Assembly (NCBI GenBank): GCA_903921325.1
Contig: CAIXPL010000008.1
Location: 248,001 to 312,000, forward strand
From: an uncultured Pseudomonadota bacterium
GTDB lineage: Bacteria > Pseudomonadota > Gammaproteobacteria > Burkholderiales > SG8-39
Direction: 5' to 3'
DNA: 64,000 nt
Both the position numbers and the translations under genes were made by a program. Below the pieces are notes generated by a model. It saw only the letters and a program-made list of their open reading frames with translations, searched no databases and was not told where the DNA came from. Within the stretch, counting starts at the first letter, position 1. The number at the start of each line of letters is the position of its first letter. Positions 35,490 to 44,391 of this stretch are shown here, piece by piece.

Positions 35490-36842
35490 ATGTTCACAAA
35501 AATTCTGATCGCCAACCGCGGCGAAATCGCCCTGCGGATACAGCGTGCTTGCCGCGAGATGGGCATACGCACCGTGGCGGTGCACTCCGATGTGGATCGC
35601 GACGCAAAATACGTCAAGCTGGCCGACGAATCTGTATGCATCGGACCGGCACCGGCGGCGCAGAGCTATCTGAATATTCCAGCCATTATCGCCGCAGCCG
35701 AAGTGACCGATGCCGAGGCGATTCACCCAGGCTATGGCTTTCTGTCAGAAAACGCCGATTTTGCCGACAAGGTCGAACGCTCGGGATTCGTGTTCATCGG
35801 CCCGCGCCCGGAAAACATTCGATTGATGGGCGACAAGGTCAGCGCCAAGGCCGCAATGACCAAGGCCGGCGTGCCGTGCGTACCGGGCAGCGAGGGCGCC
35901 TTACCCGAGGACCCGGCAGAAATCGTGAAGATCGGACGCCAGATCAAGTATCCGGTGATCATCAAGGCCTCTGGCGGCGGCGGCGGTCGCGGCATGCGCG
36001 TGGTGCACACCGAGGCGGCACTGGTCAATGCGGTCAACCTCACGCGCGCCGAGGCGCAGGCCGCCTTTGGCAATCCGATGGTCTATATGGAAAAGTACCT
36101 GGAGAATCCGCGTCATATCGAGATTCAGGTACTGGCCGACGAGGCGCGCAATGCGGTCTATCTGGGCGAGCGCGACTGCTCCATGCAGCGACGCCATCAG
36201 AAGGTGATCGAGGAGGCTCCGGCACCGGGCATTACCGATCGCATGCGCGCCAAGATTGGCGAGCGCTGCGTTGAAGCATGCAAGCGCATCAACTATCGGG
36301 GCGCGGGAACCTTTGAATTTCTGTTCGAGGACGGCGAGTTCTATTTCATAGAGATGAACACGCGGGTGCAGGTCGAGCACCCGGTCACCGAAATGGTTAC
36401 CGGTATCGACATCGTCCAGCAGCAGATCCATATCGCGGCCGGTGAAAAGTTACCGTTCCGCCAGCGCGACATCGTCATTCGCGGCCATGCGATCGAATGC
36501 CGGATCAATGCAGAAGACCCCTTCAAGTTCACCCCATCGCCCGGTCGCATCACCAATTATCACGCCCCCGGCGGCCCTGGCATTCGGGTCGATTCGCACG
36601 TCTATCAGGGTTATTTCGTGCCGCCGAACTATGACTCCATGGTGGGCAAAGTGATCGCCTACGGCGCCACCCGCGACCAGGCGATCGCCCGCATGCGGGT
36701 CGCTTTGTCAGAGATGATCGTAGAGGGCATCCAGACCAATCTTCCCCTGCATCAGGAACTGCTGTTCGATGATCCCTTTGTCAAAGGGTCGCAAAGCATC
36801 CACTATCTTGAGAAGAAGCTGGCCGACGAACAAAGGGGCTAG
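35490..36842 (+). CDS. accC: Acetyl-CoA carboxylase, biotin carboxylase subunit
   Basis: Carboxylates biotin on AccB using ATP and bicarbonate. The 450-residue ATP-grasp enzyme has [21 protein letters not shown], the glycine-rich [36 protein letters not shown] and [17 protein letters not shown] in order. It lies between accB and prmA; the accB-accC order is nearly universal in proteobacteria. Confidence 0.97.
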   Translation: MFTKILIANRGEIALRIQRACREMGIRTVAVHSDVDRDAKYVKLADESVCIGPAPAAQSYLNIPAIIAAAEVTDAEAIHPGYGFLSENADFADKVERSGFVFIGPRPENIRLMGDKVSAKAAMTKAGVPCVPGSEGALPEDPAEIVKIGRQIKYPVIIKASGGGGGRGMRVVHTEAALVNAVNLTRAEAQAAFGNPMVYMEKYLENPRHIEIQVLADEARNAVYLGERDCSMQRRHQKVIEEAPAPGITDRMRAKIGERCVEACKRINYRGAGTFEFLFEDGEFYFIEMNTRVQVEHPVTEMVTGIDIVQQQIHIAAGEKLPFRQRDIVIRGHAIECRINAEDPFKFTPSPGRITNYHAPGGPGIRVDSHVYQGYFVPPNYDSMVGKVIAYGATRDQAIARMRVALSEMIVEGIQTNLPLHQELLFDDPFVKGSQSIHYLEKKLADEQRG

Positions 36843-36850
36843 GGTTGACG

Positions 36851-37738
36851 ATGGGGCTATGCTCGCTGATCCTGGATGTGGCGGCACGCGACGCAGAAGC
36901 GCTGTCCGATGCCTTGCTCGAAGCAGGCGCACAGTCGGTCAGTGTCGAGGATGCCGCCGCCGGCACCGATGACGAGCAGCCGCTGTTCGGTGAGCCTGGC
37001 GCAAGCGCGCTGCTGTGGGACCACAGCCGGGTGCGCGTCCTCATCGCCGATCGCGCGCTCATCCCTGCGCTGATAGCGCTCACGCGTTCGGTGTGTGGAT
37101 TGAGCAACGATCCGCCCTTGCAGATCGAAGAGGTCGCCGACACCGACTGGGTCCGCCTGACCCAATCCCAGTTTGACCCGATTGAAATCACCCCGCGATT
37201 GTGGATCGTGCCCAGCTGGCATGCCCCGGTCGATACGGCGGCGATCAACATCCGTCTGGACCCCGGGCTCGCATTTGGCACTGGCAGCCATCCGACCACA
37301 CAGCTGTGCCTGCGCTGGTTGATCGACCACGTGTCGCCCGCGGTTCGGGTGATGGATTACGGATGCGGTTCGGGCATTCTGGCCATTGCTGCAGCCAAAC
37401 TGGGCGCGGCGCATGTCGAGGGCACCGACATCGATCCGGATGCGCTGGAGGCCGCCCGCGACAACGCCGAGCGCAACCAGGTCAGCGTGCGCTGGAGTCT
37501 GGCCGATCAGGCACCGGAAGGACGCTTTGACCGGGTGGTGGCCAACATCCTGGCCAACCCGCTGCGCCTGCTCGCCCCGGCCCTCGCCCGACTGCTCGCG
37601 CCGGGCGGCGAACTTGCATTGGCGGGCATTCTGGTGAGCCAGCGTGAGGAGCTCATACAAACCTATGCGCCGCACTTCGCCATGAGCGTCTATGGCGAGC
37701 AGGACGGCTGGGTGTGCCTGCAGGGTATTCGACGATGA
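36851..37738 (+). CDS. prmA: Ribosomal protein L11 methyltransferase
   Basis: Trimethylates L11. The 295-residue protein has an N-terminal substrate-recognition domain, then DPGLAFGTGSHPTTQLCLRWL, VMDYGCGSGILAIAAAKLGA and VANILANPLRLLAPAL, all in the expected order. ATG 36851 is used; an in-frame TTG at 36845 is possible. It starts eight bases after accC, and the next gene overlaps it by four bases. Confidence 0.95.
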   Translation: MGLCSLILDVAARDAEALSDALLEAGAQSVSVEDAAAGTDDEQPLFGEPGASALLWDHSRVRVLIADRALIPALIALTRSVCGLSNDPPLQIEEVADTDWVRLTQSQFDPIEITPRLWIVPSWHAPVDTAAINIRLDPGLAFGTGSHPTTQLCLRWLIDHVSPAVRVMDYGCGSGILAIAAAKLGAAHVEGTDIDPDALEAARDNAERNQVSVRWSLADQAPEGRFDRVVANILANPLRLLAPALARLLAPGGELALAGILVSQREELIQTYAPHFAMSVYGEQDGWVCLQGIRR

Positions 37739-38571
37739 GCGTCCCCGAGCTGGTTACCCGTTGCCCTGAATGCCGCACCGGTTTTCGCATTTCTGCCGAG
37801 CAATTACAGCAGCGTGATGGCCGTGTCCGCTGCGGCCGCTGCAATGGCATCTTCGATGCGCGCCTGTATCGAATGGTGCGGCTCGGCGCCGCGGACGCAA
37901 CTGAGCAACCGGCGCCGGCTGGCACGCGCGCAGAGGCCTCGATGAGAGCGGGCGAACCGTCGCTGCGACCGCGCAAGGCGGAATCGGCGGTCGATCCGGG
38001 TCATTCGAGCACAGCGCTCGACCCGATCACCCCTCTCGATCCAATCGAGATGCGCGAGCCGATGGCCCCGCTCGACCTGGACGATTTCACGGTGATCCGG
38101 CGCAGGCGTCGATGGTTGCCGCTACTCATCATCTTCATTTTGTCAATCGGCGTGCTGTCTGCACTCAGCTACCAGTTTCGGCACGTCCTGGCGGCGCGCT
38201 TCCCGGTGTTGCGTCCGACCTTGCTCGAGATTTGTGCCACCCTGGGCTGCACGGTGCAACTGGAACGCGCACTGGACAATCTCCAGATCGAAAGCTCTGA
38301 GCTGCGGGTCGATGAGGGCGTGCTCACCCTCGTGGCCATGCTGCGCAATCGCGGTGAATCGACGCTTGCTGCGCCGGATTTTGATCTGACCTTGTCCAAT
38401 GACAAAGGGCAACCCGTATTGCAACGCCGCTACAGCGCTCATCAGTATCTGGCGGGCCGCGCGGAATTGGCGAGCGGCATCGCCGCTGGCGCGCAAATCG
38501 AAATCTCGGTCCGTATCGACGATGCGCGTGCCGATGCCGTGGGCTACCTGATGCGACTCGTCAACCAGTGA
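37735..38571 (+). CDS. DUF3426 protein with N-terminal zinc ribbon
   Basis: A 278-residue protein. The first 40 residues form an MJ0042-type zinc finger (TRCPECRTGFRISAEQL with a second pair at RCGRCNGIFDAR). A polar linker is followed by one membrane helix (WLPLLIIFILSIGVLSALSY, about residues 125-145) and a C-terminal DUF3426 domain in the periplasm or outside. The function is unknown. ATGA overlap with prmA; this prmA-DUF3426 pairing is standard in betaproteobacteria. Confidence 0.85.
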   Translation: MSVPELVTRCPECRTGFRISAEQLQQRDGRVRCGRCNGIFDARLYRMVRLGAADATEQPAPAGTRAEASMRAGEPSLRPRKAESAVDPGHSSTALDPITPLDPIEMREPMAPLDLDDFTVIRRRRRWLPLLIIFILSIGVLSALSYQFRHVLAARFPVLRPTLLEICATLGCTVQLERALDNLQIESSELRVDEGVLTLVAMLRNRGESTLAAPDFDLTLSNDKGQPVLQRRYSAHQYLAGRAELASGIAAGAQIEISVRIDDARADAVGYLMRLVNQ

Positions 38572-38629
38572 GCCTGGGGGCTGCGCTAGTATTCACACAC
38601 CAGATTTCTTCAACGACACACAGGCTTCC

Positions 38630-39568
38630 ATGCGCACCTTGATTTGCGGTTCAATGGCTTTTGACAACATCATGGTCTTCAACGGCCGCTTCAAGGATCA
38701 GATTCTGCCCGAGCAGATTCACATCCTGAACGTCGCATTTCTGGTGCCCGAGTTGCGCCGCGAGTTTGGTGGTTGCGCCGGCAACATCGCCTACAACCTG
38801 AAGTTGCTCGGCGACGACCCGCTCATCATGGCCACGGTCGGGGACGATGCCGCGCCGTATCTGAGCCGGCTCGACGGCCTTGGACTTGCCCGTGATCACG
38901 TGCGCACCGTGAGTGGCACTTTGACGGCTCAGGCCTTCATCACCACCGACATGGATGACAATCAAATTACCGCGTTCCATCCTGGCGCGATGAACCATTC
39001 GCATGCCAACGCCGTCAGTGCCAATCTCGGTGCGGTGCTGGCGATCGTTGCGCCCGATGGTCGCGATGGCATGGTGCAGCATGTCGAGCAGCTTGCGCGG
39101 GCCGGCATTCCGTTCATTTTCGACCCGGGTCAGGGTCTGCCGATGTTCTCCGGCCCGGAACTGCTCGACATGGTGTCAAAGGCCTCGTACGTTGCAGTAA
39201 ACGATTACGAGGGCAAGATGCTGGTCGACAAGACCGGCCTGTCGCTCGAGGAGATTGCCACCCGGGTCAAGGCGCTGATCGTGACCTGTGGGGCCGAAGG
39301 CTCGCAGATTCATGCCAATGGCAGGCGTTATGACATCCCGGTCGTGGCCGCCGCGGCCCTGGTCGATCCGACCGGCTGTGGCGATGCCTATCGCGCCGGG
39401 CTGCTGCATGGCATTGCGCGTGGCTGGGATTGGGTCAAAACCGGACGTCTGGCCTCGCTGATGGGTTCCATCAAGATAGCCAGCCGCGGCGGACAGAATC
39501 ATGCGCCCAGTGCCACCGAGATTGCGACGCGATATGAGCAAGCCTTCGGCGTTGCACTGTCGGCCTGA
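38630..39568 (+). CDS. PfkB-family carbohydrate (ribokinase-like) kinase
   Basis: A 312-residue ribokinase-fold kinase starting MRTLICGSMAFDNIMVF. It has GGCAGNIAYNLKLLGDDP in the substrate part and DPTGCGDAYRAGLLHGI with the catalytic Asp and anion hole near the C-terminus. It resembles the adenosine-kinase-like group found in this neighbourhood of Burkholderiales; the sugar or nucleoside substrate is not determined. It ends 12 bases before the stop of the convergent T4SS cluster. Confidence 0.85.
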   Translation: MRTLICGSMAFDNIMVFNGRFKDQILPEQIHILNVAFLVPELRREFGGCAGNIAYNLKLLGDDPLIMATVGDDAAPYLSRLDGLGLARDHVRTVSGTLTAQAFITTDMDDNQITAFHPGAMNHSHANAVSANLGAVLAIVAPDGRDGMVQHVEQLARAGIPFIFDPGQGLPMFSGPELLDMVSKASYVAVNDYEGKMLVDKTGLSLEEIATRVKALIVTCGAEGSQIHANGRRYDIPVVAAAALVDPTGCGDAYRAGLLHGIARGWDWVKTGRLASLMGSIKIASRGGQNHAPSATEIATRYEQAFGVALSA

Positions 39569-39580
39569 TCAATAAATCGG

Positions 39581-40135
39581 CTAGCGCGAAGGGCGGCTCG
39601 GCGCGGGTTTACTGAGCGAGCCGAATCCGGCCATCAGCAGGTAAGGGTTGGGTCTGAGCGCACTGTTCGCGGTATCCCCCGCGGCAGGGTTGCGTGTGAC
39701 CCGGGTCTGACTGCTGGTGGCAGCGACCGGCAGGCTCGTCAATGGCTGCACCGGGGCGGCGAGCGGTACCTGCGGTGCTTGTAATCCATTGCTTGTCCAG
39801 AACGCTTCACGCTCGAGACCGCACTGGGCAAGCTGACGCAGTCGTTCCGAGCGCCTGTTGCTCGATTCAGCCAGCAGTTGCATGACGGCAGCATCGGCCT
39901 GACCACTCAGCCGTATGCCAATGCGCATGCGAGCAACCGAATGCACTTGCGCCACACGGCAGCGAACCAAACCGCCACGCAGGGTGCCATCACGCTGACG
40001 GATGCTGGTTTCAGCCCCGACTCTGAGTAATTGCACCAGACGTCCGGCGCGGCGCCGAAAGCTCATACGCTCCAATTCGGCAATGATCGCCGAATCAACT
40101 TCGGGGTCAAGATAGACAGTTGCTCGCAGGGTCAT
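39581..40135 (-). CDS. Putative tandem ribbon-helix-helix DNA-binding protein (TraY-like)
   Basis: A 184-residue protein with two similar segments: residues 3-42 (RATVYLDPEVDSAIIAELER, then RRRAGRLVQLLRVGAE) and about 69-108 (MRIGIRLSGQADAAVMQLLA, then NRRSERLRQLAQCGLE). Each has a short strand followed by two helices, the ribbon-helix-helix pattern. The F relaxosome protein TraY is known to carry two such repeats in one chain, so a DNA-binding accessory or repressor role is plausible. The last 65 residues are Pro/Ala/Thr-rich. It is the last gene of the cluster, 187 bases after traG, with AGGAG eleven bases before ATG. The assignment is inference from pattern, not from family recognition. 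Confidence 0.5.
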   Translation of the reverse strand: MTLRATVYLDPEVDSAIIAELERMSFRRRAGRLVQLLRVGAETSIRQRDGTLRGGLVRCRVAQVHSVARMRIGIRLSGQADAAVMQLLAESSNRRSERLRQLAQCGLEREAFWTSNGLQAPQVPLAAPVQPLTSLPVAATSSQTRVTRNPAAGDTANSALRPNPYLLMAGFGSLSKPAPSRPSR

Positions 40136-40322
40136 GATAGAGGTCGCTCCTTGTCGTTATTCGGGGTCCCGCAATAGCTACACCGCGGGCGGGAAGGCGC
40201 GCACGGCGATAGCGGTCAAGTATCTGCAGCTTGTCCGCGCTTGTAGATCGTTCACGCCGGCGCTTGCGTACCTTGGCAAATGACGTTCACCGGGGTTGAG
40301 CAGGGTCTTGCCAGGTCGACCA
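40136..40322. other. Noncoding gap between traG and the RHH-like gene
   Basis: This is the largest gap inside the secretion cluster (187 bases). It could carry a promoter for the RHH-like gene. TTGAGCAGGGTCTTG at 40296-40310 matches 11 of 15 bases of the arm of the inverted repeat upstream of the pilin gene, which is weak. A 62-codon minus-strand frame crosses the gap but has no ribosome site and overlaps traG. Nothing else was seen. Confidence 0.4.
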
Positions 40323-42209
40323 TCACGCGGTGGGCTGATCCGTGCCGCCGGCTTTGCGTCGCGCACGCACCGGCTTGGCCTTGGATACTCGGTTTACAGG
40401 CATTCGGGCACTTGCAGATCGGCCGCTGCGCCCCGCACCACGCGCACCAGTGGCACTGGTGCGCGACCGCGTTCGTGAGACGGCCGGAGCACGCGGCGCC
40501 AGGCGCCGGATTTGAGTCGCAAGATAATTGCGCGCCGGCGCCATCAGCCGGTCCAGACCCATGCGCGGAGTGATGCGTCCGAGGCCGCCAAAGGTAATGC
40601 GCCACGCGATGATGGGCAAGGACAAATAGCCCGTTGCAAAAGCAAAACGGACAACACCGTGGGCAGCCATGACAGCGCTCGGGGACTCCAGATACGGCAG
40701 CGCGGCGGCGGCATCGGTGGCGATCGTTTCAAACGGGTACCAGATCAGAAAGAGCACGGTCCAAAGGTGAACCCACACCATGGGGCCGACGAGCCAGCCA
40801 CAGGCATCACGGAACCGTCCAGGGACGAGCATCAGGTAGACCCCGGGGATAGCCAGAATCACCGCCAGACCTCGCGCAAGCGCAAGCGCATAGGGTGTCA
40901 GCGATGCACTCATCTGTGCGAACAGTTTGATCACCAGGGAGCCAATCTCCGCGATTGCAGCAGCGATCAAGGCAATGGGGCCCTGTCCGGGCGTTTGCCC
41001 GCTCAACCAGCTCAGCAAGGCCTCCGACCAGGATGCCCCGCCCGTGTTGTGATCGCCTGAATTCGCCGTGAGCTCGACTGCTGCACTGCTGGTGGCAAAT
41101 GCCAGGCTGCAGCGCGTGTCGCCGCGCGCGATACAGGAGTTACCCAGCAGACGCCGATAGCTGTCCTGCGAACCGAGCTGGGCGGCGACGCTCACCAGAG
41201 TGCCGGCTCCGACCGCTTGATAAACGTCGGCCCAACCGGATCGGCCAGCGCCGCCAAGATCAGACTGATGAGCACTGAACAAAGCGCCCAGGATGGCCGC
41301 CGCTCGCTCCCTTTGCGTCTGCGCGAGGGTGTCCGCAGCGCCGCCGCCAGCTCCGCGCCCGGGCGCAGGCGCTGGTGGTGAAGCGACCATGTGCGCCTGG
41401 GTGCGCGGCGAAATCGCCGGAAATATCAGCTCTCCCGGGTCAGCACCGGCACAGTCCGCAGCGCTGGTCCACCCAATCGCCCGATAGCGGGCGCCGAGCT
41501 GGGCGAGCAGGATCCGATTGCGACAGGCAATCTGCGCGGGACTGTGTTGCTGCACCTGCCCGAGCAACTGACGCACCTGTTGTGACGCTTGTGCCTGCGG
41601 GCCCGCATATTGCGGATTCCCTGATGACGGATTGAATGCCTGCTCGCGCAGACCTTGCGCGTCCAGCTGTGCGGCGAAATCCGGTTCGGCCAGCAGAAGC
41701 GCAGCCAGCAGCACCCGCCAGGAGGCCTGGTTAAGCAGCGCCTGGGGATCCTGCGCTGCCGCCGGATCAGCACTGGCCTGCTGCAAAGCATCGGCGAGCA
41801 GGGGCAATGCCTGTTGTCCGGCACCGATCAATATGGACTGGATCGTTCTCTCCAGCGCGAGCCCGAGCTGATCGGCCCAGTGCGTGGGCAGAAGCGCCGC
41901 GCCATGGGCTGAGTCGTATGAAGCAAATCCTGCCGCCGCCGCAGGACCGTCGGTGCTCACCAAATCCACTCGGACCGGTGCATAGAGCAGCATGGCGGCA
42001 ATCAGCAGGGCAGCGAGATGCCGCACCAGAGCATAGGGATCGGCGTCAGTGAAAGGACGCAGCACCGCCCAGACCCCGGACAGGCAGGCCAGGCTCAAGA
42101 ACATCCATGCGCCAGGTCCGCTTGCCAGTCCGTCGAGCAATGCGCGCGAGGCCGCCCAACCAAACTGGCTCAGCGTAACCAGAAACGGCAAATCGAGTAT
42201 CGCGGCCAT
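40323..42209 (-). CDS. traG: TraG N-terminal domain protein (inner membrane T4SS component)
   Basis: A 628-residue polytopic protein. Helices occur near residues 33-55 and 65-90 and again between about 430 and 560 (SLTPYALALARGLAVILAIPG, shown to its first 20 only as SLTPYALALARGLAVILAIP; WLVGPMVWVHLWTVLFLIWY), with a long periplasmic region between. The order and spacing match the membrane part of F TraG, which stabilises mating pairs and supports pilus assembly. The C-terminal periplasmic half of F TraG (entry exclusion part) is missing; instead there is a 60-residue Arg/Lys/Ser-rich tail. An 86-base gap separates it from the TraH-like gene, and no good ribosome site precedes the ATG. Confidence 0.7.
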   Translation of the reverse strand: MAAILDLPFLVTLSQFGWAASRALLDGLASGPGAWMFLSLACLSGVWAVLRPFTDADPYALVRHLAALLIAAMLLYAPVRVDLVSTDGPAAAAGFASYDSAHGAALLPTHWADQLGLALERTIQSILIGAGQQALPLLADALQQASADPAAAQDPQALLNQASWRVLLAALLLAEPDFAAQLDAQGLREQAFNPSSGNPQYAGPQAQASQQVRQLLGQVQQHSPAQIACRNRILLAQLGARYRAIGWTSAADCAGADPGELIFPAISPRTQAHMVASPPAPAPGRGAGGGAADTLAQTQRERAAAILGALFSAHQSDLGGAGRSGWADVYQAVGAGTLVSVAAQLGSQDSYRRLLGNSCIARGDTRCSLAFATSSAAVELTANSGDHNTGGASWSEALLSWLSGQTPGQGPIALIAAAIAEIGSLVIKLFAQMSASLTPYALALARGLAVILAIPGVYLMLVPGRFRDACGWLVGPMVWVHLWTVLFLIWYPFETIATDAAAALPYLESPSAVMAAHGVVRFAFATGYLSLPIIAWRITFGGLGRITPRMGLDRLMAPARNYLATQIRRLAPRAPAVSRTRSRTSATGARGAGRSGRSASARMPVNRVSKAKPVRARRKAGGTDQPTA

Positions 42210-42294
42210 TGGAAATGCGGTACGTTCATTGAATCACGCTGATTGAAACTGCGGGCTTGAACAAACCGGTGCGTCGATTGAAGAGCACACCGGG

Positions 42295-43614
42295 TCACAG
42301 TGCAAGCAGACCGCGCAGCGTGTTGTACAGAGTCGAACCGCGCGAGTGCGCGCTGGGAACCTGTGCGCTTTGCGCGATGGCCGCTGCGCTCAGTTCGCTC
42401 GCCAGCAATTGGGTGTTGAGGGTCGCGGCACGAGCCTGCTGATAGGCCTGCAGCGCGTCGGCTTCCTTGGTGAGCAGGGCGATCTGTTCGCCTAACTCAC
42501 GACGTCGCTCGAGAATGTCGCGTGCGCTCTGACCAGGTCGCGGGCTCAGCTGCCGCACCTGAGACATCAAATCAACCAAGGCACTACGCGTCTGCGCTAT
42601 CGCAACCTGCCCGGAGATGACGTCTCGATACAGCGCCCGGGCGCTCGCCGATAATTGCCGTACTGACAGAACCTCGGCCGACTGGATCAGCCCGGAGGCA
42701 GCGCTGGGCAAACACGCATCACCCGCGACTGCGCCCGGGCTATTCATCGCATCGCCAGCGCAATCAGGTATTGACGCGGGCGCCTCACCAGCCAGGACCC
42801 TGTCGAGCGCAAGGCTGACTCGCGATCCGATGTTGCGGTTGAGCTGATACAACGTGACCTGTGGTGGCGCCACCTCAAGACCGCTACCGCCAATTCGGGT
42901 ATCCGGCAGCAGACCGAGCAGCGCCTGCATCGCTGGAGTCACCTGCAGATTGGTGTGGTCGCGCAGAAAATCGAGGACACCCTTGGCGGCAGGTAAGCCG
43001 TCTGCCAAACCGCCCAGAGTCTGCTCATTGGCGCAAGCCTGGTACGCAGCGGTGGGTGATGCGCCTGAATTTACCTGCGCGTCATAGCATTGGTCCTGTA
43101 CGCTTGCCATGCGCTGCGCGCCCAGATTCAGTCCCTGTTGCTGGGCCTGCTGTGCATTGCAGGCGGTTTGAAATGAGCCAAATCGGGCCGAATAGTTCTG
43201 ATGCAGCGTGTCAAGCACCGAGGCCAGCGTTGGGGTGGCATATGCGAGGGTGACCAGATAGTTCATGACGGCGGCTTGCGCTCCGCTCAGCAACTGGCCG
43301 CGAATTTCATTTAGCAGCTGTCGGGGGTCATAGGCGCGCAGAAAGCCGCTGTAATCCAGTGCCGAGCAGGACAACCGGGCGCGGCCACTGAATCCGATCG
43401 CAGGCCCTTCCTGCTGCATGGCCGGATTCCACCGGGATGCGGCGCCCGCACGGGCAGCGAAGCGATATTCCTCGGCCGTTACGGCATCTCCGATGATCGG
43501 ATGAGTGGCACGTCCAGGGTTGCTCAAACTGAGGGCAAGTGCAAAGGCCAGCGCGGTGATCACGCGTCGGGTACTGGGCGGATGCGGCGCGGTGATCTCA
43601 GCGTTCTTGCACAA
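42295..43614 (-). CDS. TraH-like conjugal transfer protein
   Basis: About 439 residues with a signal peptide (RRVITALAFALALSLSNPGRA). The region GRARLSCSALDYSGFLRAYD, a long amphipathic stretch (LVTLAYATPTLASVLDTLHQ) and FQTACNAQQ match the layout of TraH (CGG-x-D, then paired Cys), and also that of the TIGR03755/PFL_4711 family of integrative elements. A coiled-coil C-terminal half follows (DILERRRELGEQIALLTKEADALQ). The start is uncertain: TTG 43614, eight bases after GGAAG, overlaps the previous gene by 17 bases; GTG 43563 is an alternative. The position directly before traG is that of traH in F. Confidence 0.6.
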   Translation of the reverse strand: MCKNAEITAPHPPSTRRVITALAFALALSLSNPGRATHPIIGDAVTAEEYRFAARAGAASRWNPAMQQEGPAIGFSGRARLSCSALDYSGFLRAYDPRQLLNEIRGQLLSGAQAAVMNYLVTLAYATPTLASVLDTLHQNYSARFGSFQTACNAQQAQQQGLNLGAQRMASVQDQCYDAQVNSGASPTAAYQACANEQTLGGLADGLPAAKGVLDFLRDHTNLQVTPAMQALLGLLPDTRIGGSGLEVAPPQVTLYQLNRNIGSRVSLALDRVLAGEAPASIPDCAGDAMNSPGAVAGDACLPSAASGLIQSAEVLSVRQLSASARALYRDVISGQVAIAQTRSALVDLMSQVRQLSPRPGQSARDILERRRELGEQIALLTKEADALQAYQQARAATLNTQLLASELSAAAIAQSAQVPSAHSRGSTLYNTLRGLLAL

Positions 43615-44380
43615 GATGAAGACTTCCGTATTGAAGCAAAAGACCCGGCGGGCGAGCTGAACCGGCTTGCCGGCCATTAGCGGCGGCATACGTATCACTT
43701 GATTCACCGTCGCCTGGCGTCTGCACCTGCGCTTGCAGATCGGACATTCGCTCTGCGATATAGGCGGCCAGCGACTCCCGCTGCAGCAGATCCTCACGCA
43801 TGACGGCAATGTTCTTTTCAGTCGGATCGAGCAAAGCCCTGACTGCGCTGCGCGGCGGTTTGCCGTATTCGGCCAAAAAGCGATCGATATCGGCTTCGCT
43901 GACCGGACCTGCCGGACCGATCGGTGCTGTCGCGCCAGCCGCTGCAGGTGTTGGAATGACAGCGCGCGAGTCCGCCGGAGAATCAGCATGAGAGTCAACC
44001 TGAACGTCAGTCTGCGAGTCGCCCCGGAGACTCGACGGGCCGGCCGGTCGTGGCAACGACTGAGGCGAGGGTGCGCCGGGCATTTCGCGACTGCCTGCTA
44101 CGGTTTGCTGCGTGCGACCTGCCGGTGTGATCGAGCTGCCTGCGGCGAGTGCGGGCTTCGGTTCGCAAGGCACACTTGCGCCCGGTGACAATGCGCTCGC
44201 ACAACTCGGCGCATCACTACCTACGCGCAACAGGTCAAGCGCCAGCGCCGGCGCCGCGGGGGCGACCGTGATGAACACGCACGCGGCACAGCGACAGACC
44301 GCGTTCGCCAACGGCGAGCGCCGGCACGCTTGAACCACCGTGTGGCCCGGTTGCGGCTGAGCGGGCTGACGCGAGGGCAT
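43598..44380 (-). CDS. Exported protein of T4SS cluster, unassigned
   Basis: A 260-residue protein with an N-terminal hydrophobic segment (CVFITVAPAAPALALDLL) that should direct export. A Pro/Ser/Ala-rich central part follows, then a conserved-looking helical region (IDRFLAEYGKPPRSAVRALL, DPTEKNIAVMREDLLQRESL). The DPTEKNI segment recalls the helical part that precedes the thioredoxin domain in TraF-type proteins, but no thioredoxin domain follows here. ATG 44380 follows AGGA and is 11 bases after the previous stop. The product is not recognised with confidence. Confidence 0.5.
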   Translation of the reverse strand: MPSRQPAQPQPGHTVVQACRRSPLANAVCRCAACVFITVAPAAPALALDLLRVGSDAPSCASALSPGASVPCEPKPALAAGSSITPAGRTQQTVAGSREMPGAPSPQSLPRPAGPSSLRGDSQTDVQVDSHADSPADSRAVIPTPAAAGATAPIGPAGPVSEADIDRFLAEYGKPPRSAVRALLDPTEKNIAVMREDLLQRESLAAYIAERMSDLQAQVQTPGDGESSDTYAAANGRQAGSARPPGLLLQYGSLHLVQER

Positions 44381-44391
44381 CGGGTTTCCTG

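Noticed and set aside
39569-39580. Attachment site at the left edge of the secretion cluster
   Set aside because: Only 12 bases separate the convergent stops and no direct repeat matching the right edge was seen.
40178-40366. 62-codon minus-strand frame between traG and the RHH-like gene
   Set aside because: It overlaps the traG end, has no ribosome site and a composition unlike its neighbours.
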